Shown here: in pieces, positions 62,211-64,000 of the stretch
How the letters are laid out: every line of letters starts with the position of its first letter
Position numbering within the stretch: the stretch's first letter is position 1
Assembly: GCF_002192415.1 (NCBI RefSeq)
Contig: NZ_CP021780.1
Coordinates: 6,386,001-6,450,000 of the forward strand
Length of the DNA: 64,000 nucleotides
Direction: 5' to 3'
Source of the DNA: Paenibacillus donghaensis
GTDB taxonomy: Bacteria; Bacillota; Bacilli; Paenibacillales; Paenibacillaceae
The notes under the pieces: generated by a model
The model's input: only the letters and a program-made list of their open reading frames with translations
The model's database searches: none
What the model was told of the DNA's origin: nothing
Made by a program: the position numbers and the translations under genes

Positions 62211-63125
62211 ATGCCCAATCCAATTCTGCAAACGCACCAGTTAAACAAGCTGTACCGGAAGTCCCATGTCGTCGAGAATCTGAATCTGAAGGTTGAGCCA
62301 GGTGATATCTATGGCCTGCTCGGCCAGAATGGTGCCGGTAAAACCACCACGCTGCGCATGCTGCTCGGGCTGATTAAGCCCACCTCAGGCTATATCGAAT
62401 GGTATGGTCATGCGCTGACCCGCTCGCTTTATGGACGGATTGGTTCAATCATCGAAACCCCCGGCTTCTATCCGCAGTTGAGCGTTGCCGAGAATCTGGA
62501 GCTGCACCGCCGGATGAGCGGCATTCCCGAAAAAGAAACCGTGATGGAATATCTCAAACTGGTGGGACTGGAGAAGGCCGCCCAGAAAAAAGCCAAGCAG
62601 CTGTCGCTGGGTATGAAGCAACGCCTCGGCATCGCCCGTGCGATGATGCACCGGCCGGACATGCTGATTCTCGATGAGCCGATTAACGGCCTCGATCCGC
62701 TGGGCATTAAGGAGACGCGCGAGCTGATCGTTGACCTGCAGCGCAAACGCGAGATTACCGTCCTGATCTCGAGCCATATCCTGGGTGAAATCCAGCTGAT
62801 GGCCAACCGCATCGGCATCATGCACCAGGGCAGGCTGATTGAGCAGCTCGATTATGAGGATATTCAGGGCAAGAACCGCCATTATCTTGAACTCAAGGTT
62901 GACGATGATCAGCGCACAGCCGTTATTCTTGAGCGAGAGCTTCTGCTCACCAACTTCCAGGTATGGGAGCGGGGGATTATCCGCCTCTACGAAGGGTTTC
63001 AGGACAGCGGGGCCATCAACCGCCGGCTCGTCGGAGAAGGCATTGAAGTGAAAGAGCTGACAATTCAGAGCGATTCTCTGGAAGACTTCTTCATCCAGGC
63101 AACCACCCGAAAGGAGCTGGCCTAA
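62211..63125 (+). CDS. ABC exporter ATP-binding protein (BcrA/YcbN-like)
   Basis: 304 residues. Walker A GQNGAGKTTTLRMLLGL near 38, signature LSLGMKQRLGIARA near 135, Walker B MLILDEPINGLDPLG near 155, switch histidine SSHILGEI near 190. BcrA-type C-terminal tail. CAGGAGTG precedes the ATG. It is one of the peptide-antibiotic export/immunity ATPases by architecture. Confidence 0.92.
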   Translation: MPNPILQTHQLNKLYRKSHVVENLNLKVEPGDIYGLLGQNGAGKTTTLRMLLGLIKPTSGYIEWYGHALTRSLYGRIGSIIETPGFYPQLSVAENLELHRRMSGIPEKETVMEYLKLVGLEKAAQKKAKQLSLGMKQRLGIARAMMHRPDMLILDEPINGLDPLGIKETRELIVDLQRKREITVLISSHILGEIQLMANRIGIMHQGRLIEQLDYEDIQGKNRHYLELKVDDDQRTAVILERELLLTNFQVWERGIIRLYEGFQDSGAINRRLVGEGIEVKELTIQSDSLEDFFIQATTRKELA

Positions 63126-63126
63126 G

Positions 63127-63864
63127 ATGCTCTACAATGAATGGCTTAAGTTCCGCAGATCAGGTCTGTTCTGGACCTTGCCTGTGGTTGGCCTGTTCAG
63201 TCCGCTGCTGTTTATGGCCTTGCGGCTCTCGGAGAAGCTGCGGTACACAGACTCTCAAACGATGCCCTGGATAGAATATTTAGGGAACGAGAAAACGTTC
63301 TTTTGTTTTTTTATAGTGATCATATGGCTGGGAGTTGTCGCCAGTCAGTTGATATCCAGGGAATATACAGACCACACCGTCTCCATCCTCTACACCTATC
63401 CAACCTCCAGGGTTGCAATTATCATCACAAAAACGGTTATCGTGGGATTTATTCTTCTGCTGACCCAGGCCTTCGAATTCACCGGATTGTACTTTACCAG
63501 CTGGATTTATAAAGGAGAGGCGATGCCAGGTGATTTGCTGGTGCAGGAGCTTCAGCGAACAGGTGTCTCCTTGCTGGGTCAATTCGCCCTGGTGCCGCTG
63601 TTTGTGTGCCTCAGCCAGCTCGGACGTTCTATTCTGCTGCCTACGATGGCCGCCATCGGACTCATGATCACCAATCCAATGGTGATGGCGCTATATCCCA
63701 CTTCCTACTCGCCTTTCGTTATGTATGCCTCGTCTTATGTAACGATAATGTCGAATTCAGCCGCTCTTCCTGTCGGGCATGTCCTGCTGGTCGATCTGAT
63801 AATGTTTGCTGTTACTATGGGCGTTCTTCTGCTCCATACGATGAAGATGGAAATCCGCAGTTAG
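63127..63864 (+). CDS. ABC-2 permease (BcrB/YcbO-like)
   Basis: 245 residues with six hydrophobic segments; MLYNEWLKFRRSGLFWTLPV is the typical cytoplasmic start of BcrB/lantibiotic-immunity permeases. It begins 1 bp after the ATPase stop. Its 3' end overlaps the convergent comFC stop by 4 bp. Confidence 0.88.
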   Translation: MLYNEWLKFRRSGLFWTLPVVGLFSPLLFMALRLSEKLRYTDSQTMPWIEYLGNEKTFFCFFIVIIWLGVVASQLISREYTDHTVSILYTYPTSRVAIIITKTVIVGFILLLTQAFEFTGLYFTSWIYKGEAMPGDLLVQELQRTGVSLLGQFALVPLFVCLSQLGRSILLPTMAAIGLMITNPMVMALYPTSYSPFVMYASSYVTIMSNSAALPVGHVLLVDLIMFAVTMGVLLLHTMKMEIRS

Positions 63865-64000
63865 GACCGTGCCCAGGTCAGGCTATAGATCTCTGCGTCG
63901 TAGCCCATTTCAGCCGCCAGGCGGCTCACCACCTGCGCACAGGCGCGGATCGTGCTTCCCGTTGTATAAATATCATCTACAATGATGATCCGCAGCGGTC
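63861..64000 (-). CDS. comFC: ComF family protein ComFC, C-terminal end (rest outside window)
   Basis: The last 46 codons of a phosphoribosyltransferase-fold protein: LRIIIVDDIYTTGST is the PRPP-binding motif that defines ComFC, followed by the helical end AEIYSLTWARS. ComFC is needed for DNA uptake or its downstream handling in competence. In B. subtilis comFC is directly followed by yvyF; here four plus-strand genes lie between. Confidence 0.9.
   Translation of the reverse strand, partial: PLRIIIVDDIYTTGSTIRACAQVVSRLAAEMGYDAEIYSLTWARS

Overview
The window reads as a chromosomal segment of a Paenibacillus-like endospore-forming firmicute. The backbone matches the Bacillus subtilis comF-flagellar-secA-prfB-ftsEX-ctpB-minJ neighbourhood. 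GC content is moderate, Shine-Dalgarno sites are strong AGGAGG types, and S-layer, VanW-type and CPA2 genes are present. Nearly all core genes lie on the minus strand. There are no tRNA or rRNA genes, no CRISPR array and no recognisable transposase-bearing insertion sequence.

Layout from left to right. 1-2.0 kb: the end of a three-gene ABC-2 exporter. 2.1-7.9 kb: an RND (SwrC/AcrB-like) efflux pump, a CPA2 cation/proton antiporter with a possible attenuator leader, an L-rhamnose mutarotase-like protein and a small AAA ATPase. 8.2-13.7 kb: a divergent module resembling B. subtilis LnrJK/LnrLMN, with a three-gene ABC exporter on the minus strand and a histidine kinase plus LuxR-type regulator on the plus strand. 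A 17-bp tandem repeat sits between kinase and regulator. 14.5-20.6 kb: the cell-wall and division operon ftsE-ftsX-M23 peptidase-ctpB-minJ. 20.8-23.0 kb: a VanW protein and an IseA-like secreted protein. 23.2-27.2 kb: a truncated Ig-like gene and a minor-pilin operon whose third gene carries two frameshifts. 27.4-28.2 kb: an esterase. 28.9-38.2 kb: a complete arginine pathway cluster, argC-J-B-D-F-G-H. 38.4-44.7 kb: YitT protein, prfB with the programmed +1 frameshift, secA and hpf. 45-48.1 kb: an S-layer-homology protein, an Rpn/PD-(D/E)XK nuclease and a cold-shock protein. 48.3-60.3 kb: the late flagellar block fliT-fliS-fliD-flaG-hag-(unknown)-csrA-fliW-DUF6470-flgL-flgK-flgN-flgM-yvyF. 60.4-63.9 kb: a plus-strand two-component system with a BcrAB-like ABC exporter (YcbLMNO-like), interrupting the usual comFC-yvyF linkage. 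The window ends inside comFC.

Regulatory readouts are good in the flagellar block: three sigma-D promoters (hag, flaG, flgM) and a near-perfect CsrA hairpin site in the hag leader, beside csrA and fliW. One sigma-D -10 element is also one arm of a terminator.

The most unusual content is intergenic. The long spacers hold arrays of short palindromes whose centres sit about 50, 61 and 50 bp apart, even though the palindrome sequence differs between arrays (TAGNTGCA, CTGTA/TACAG and TAGGGGCT/GTCCG types). The arrays are dyad-symmetric as a whole. Two more dispersed repeat families occur (A, a two-hairpin element in four copies; B, a GC-rich element in two copies), plus a 118-bp element with 12-bp inverted ends. 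All calls come from reading the sequence by eye and from family knowledge; no database search was run.
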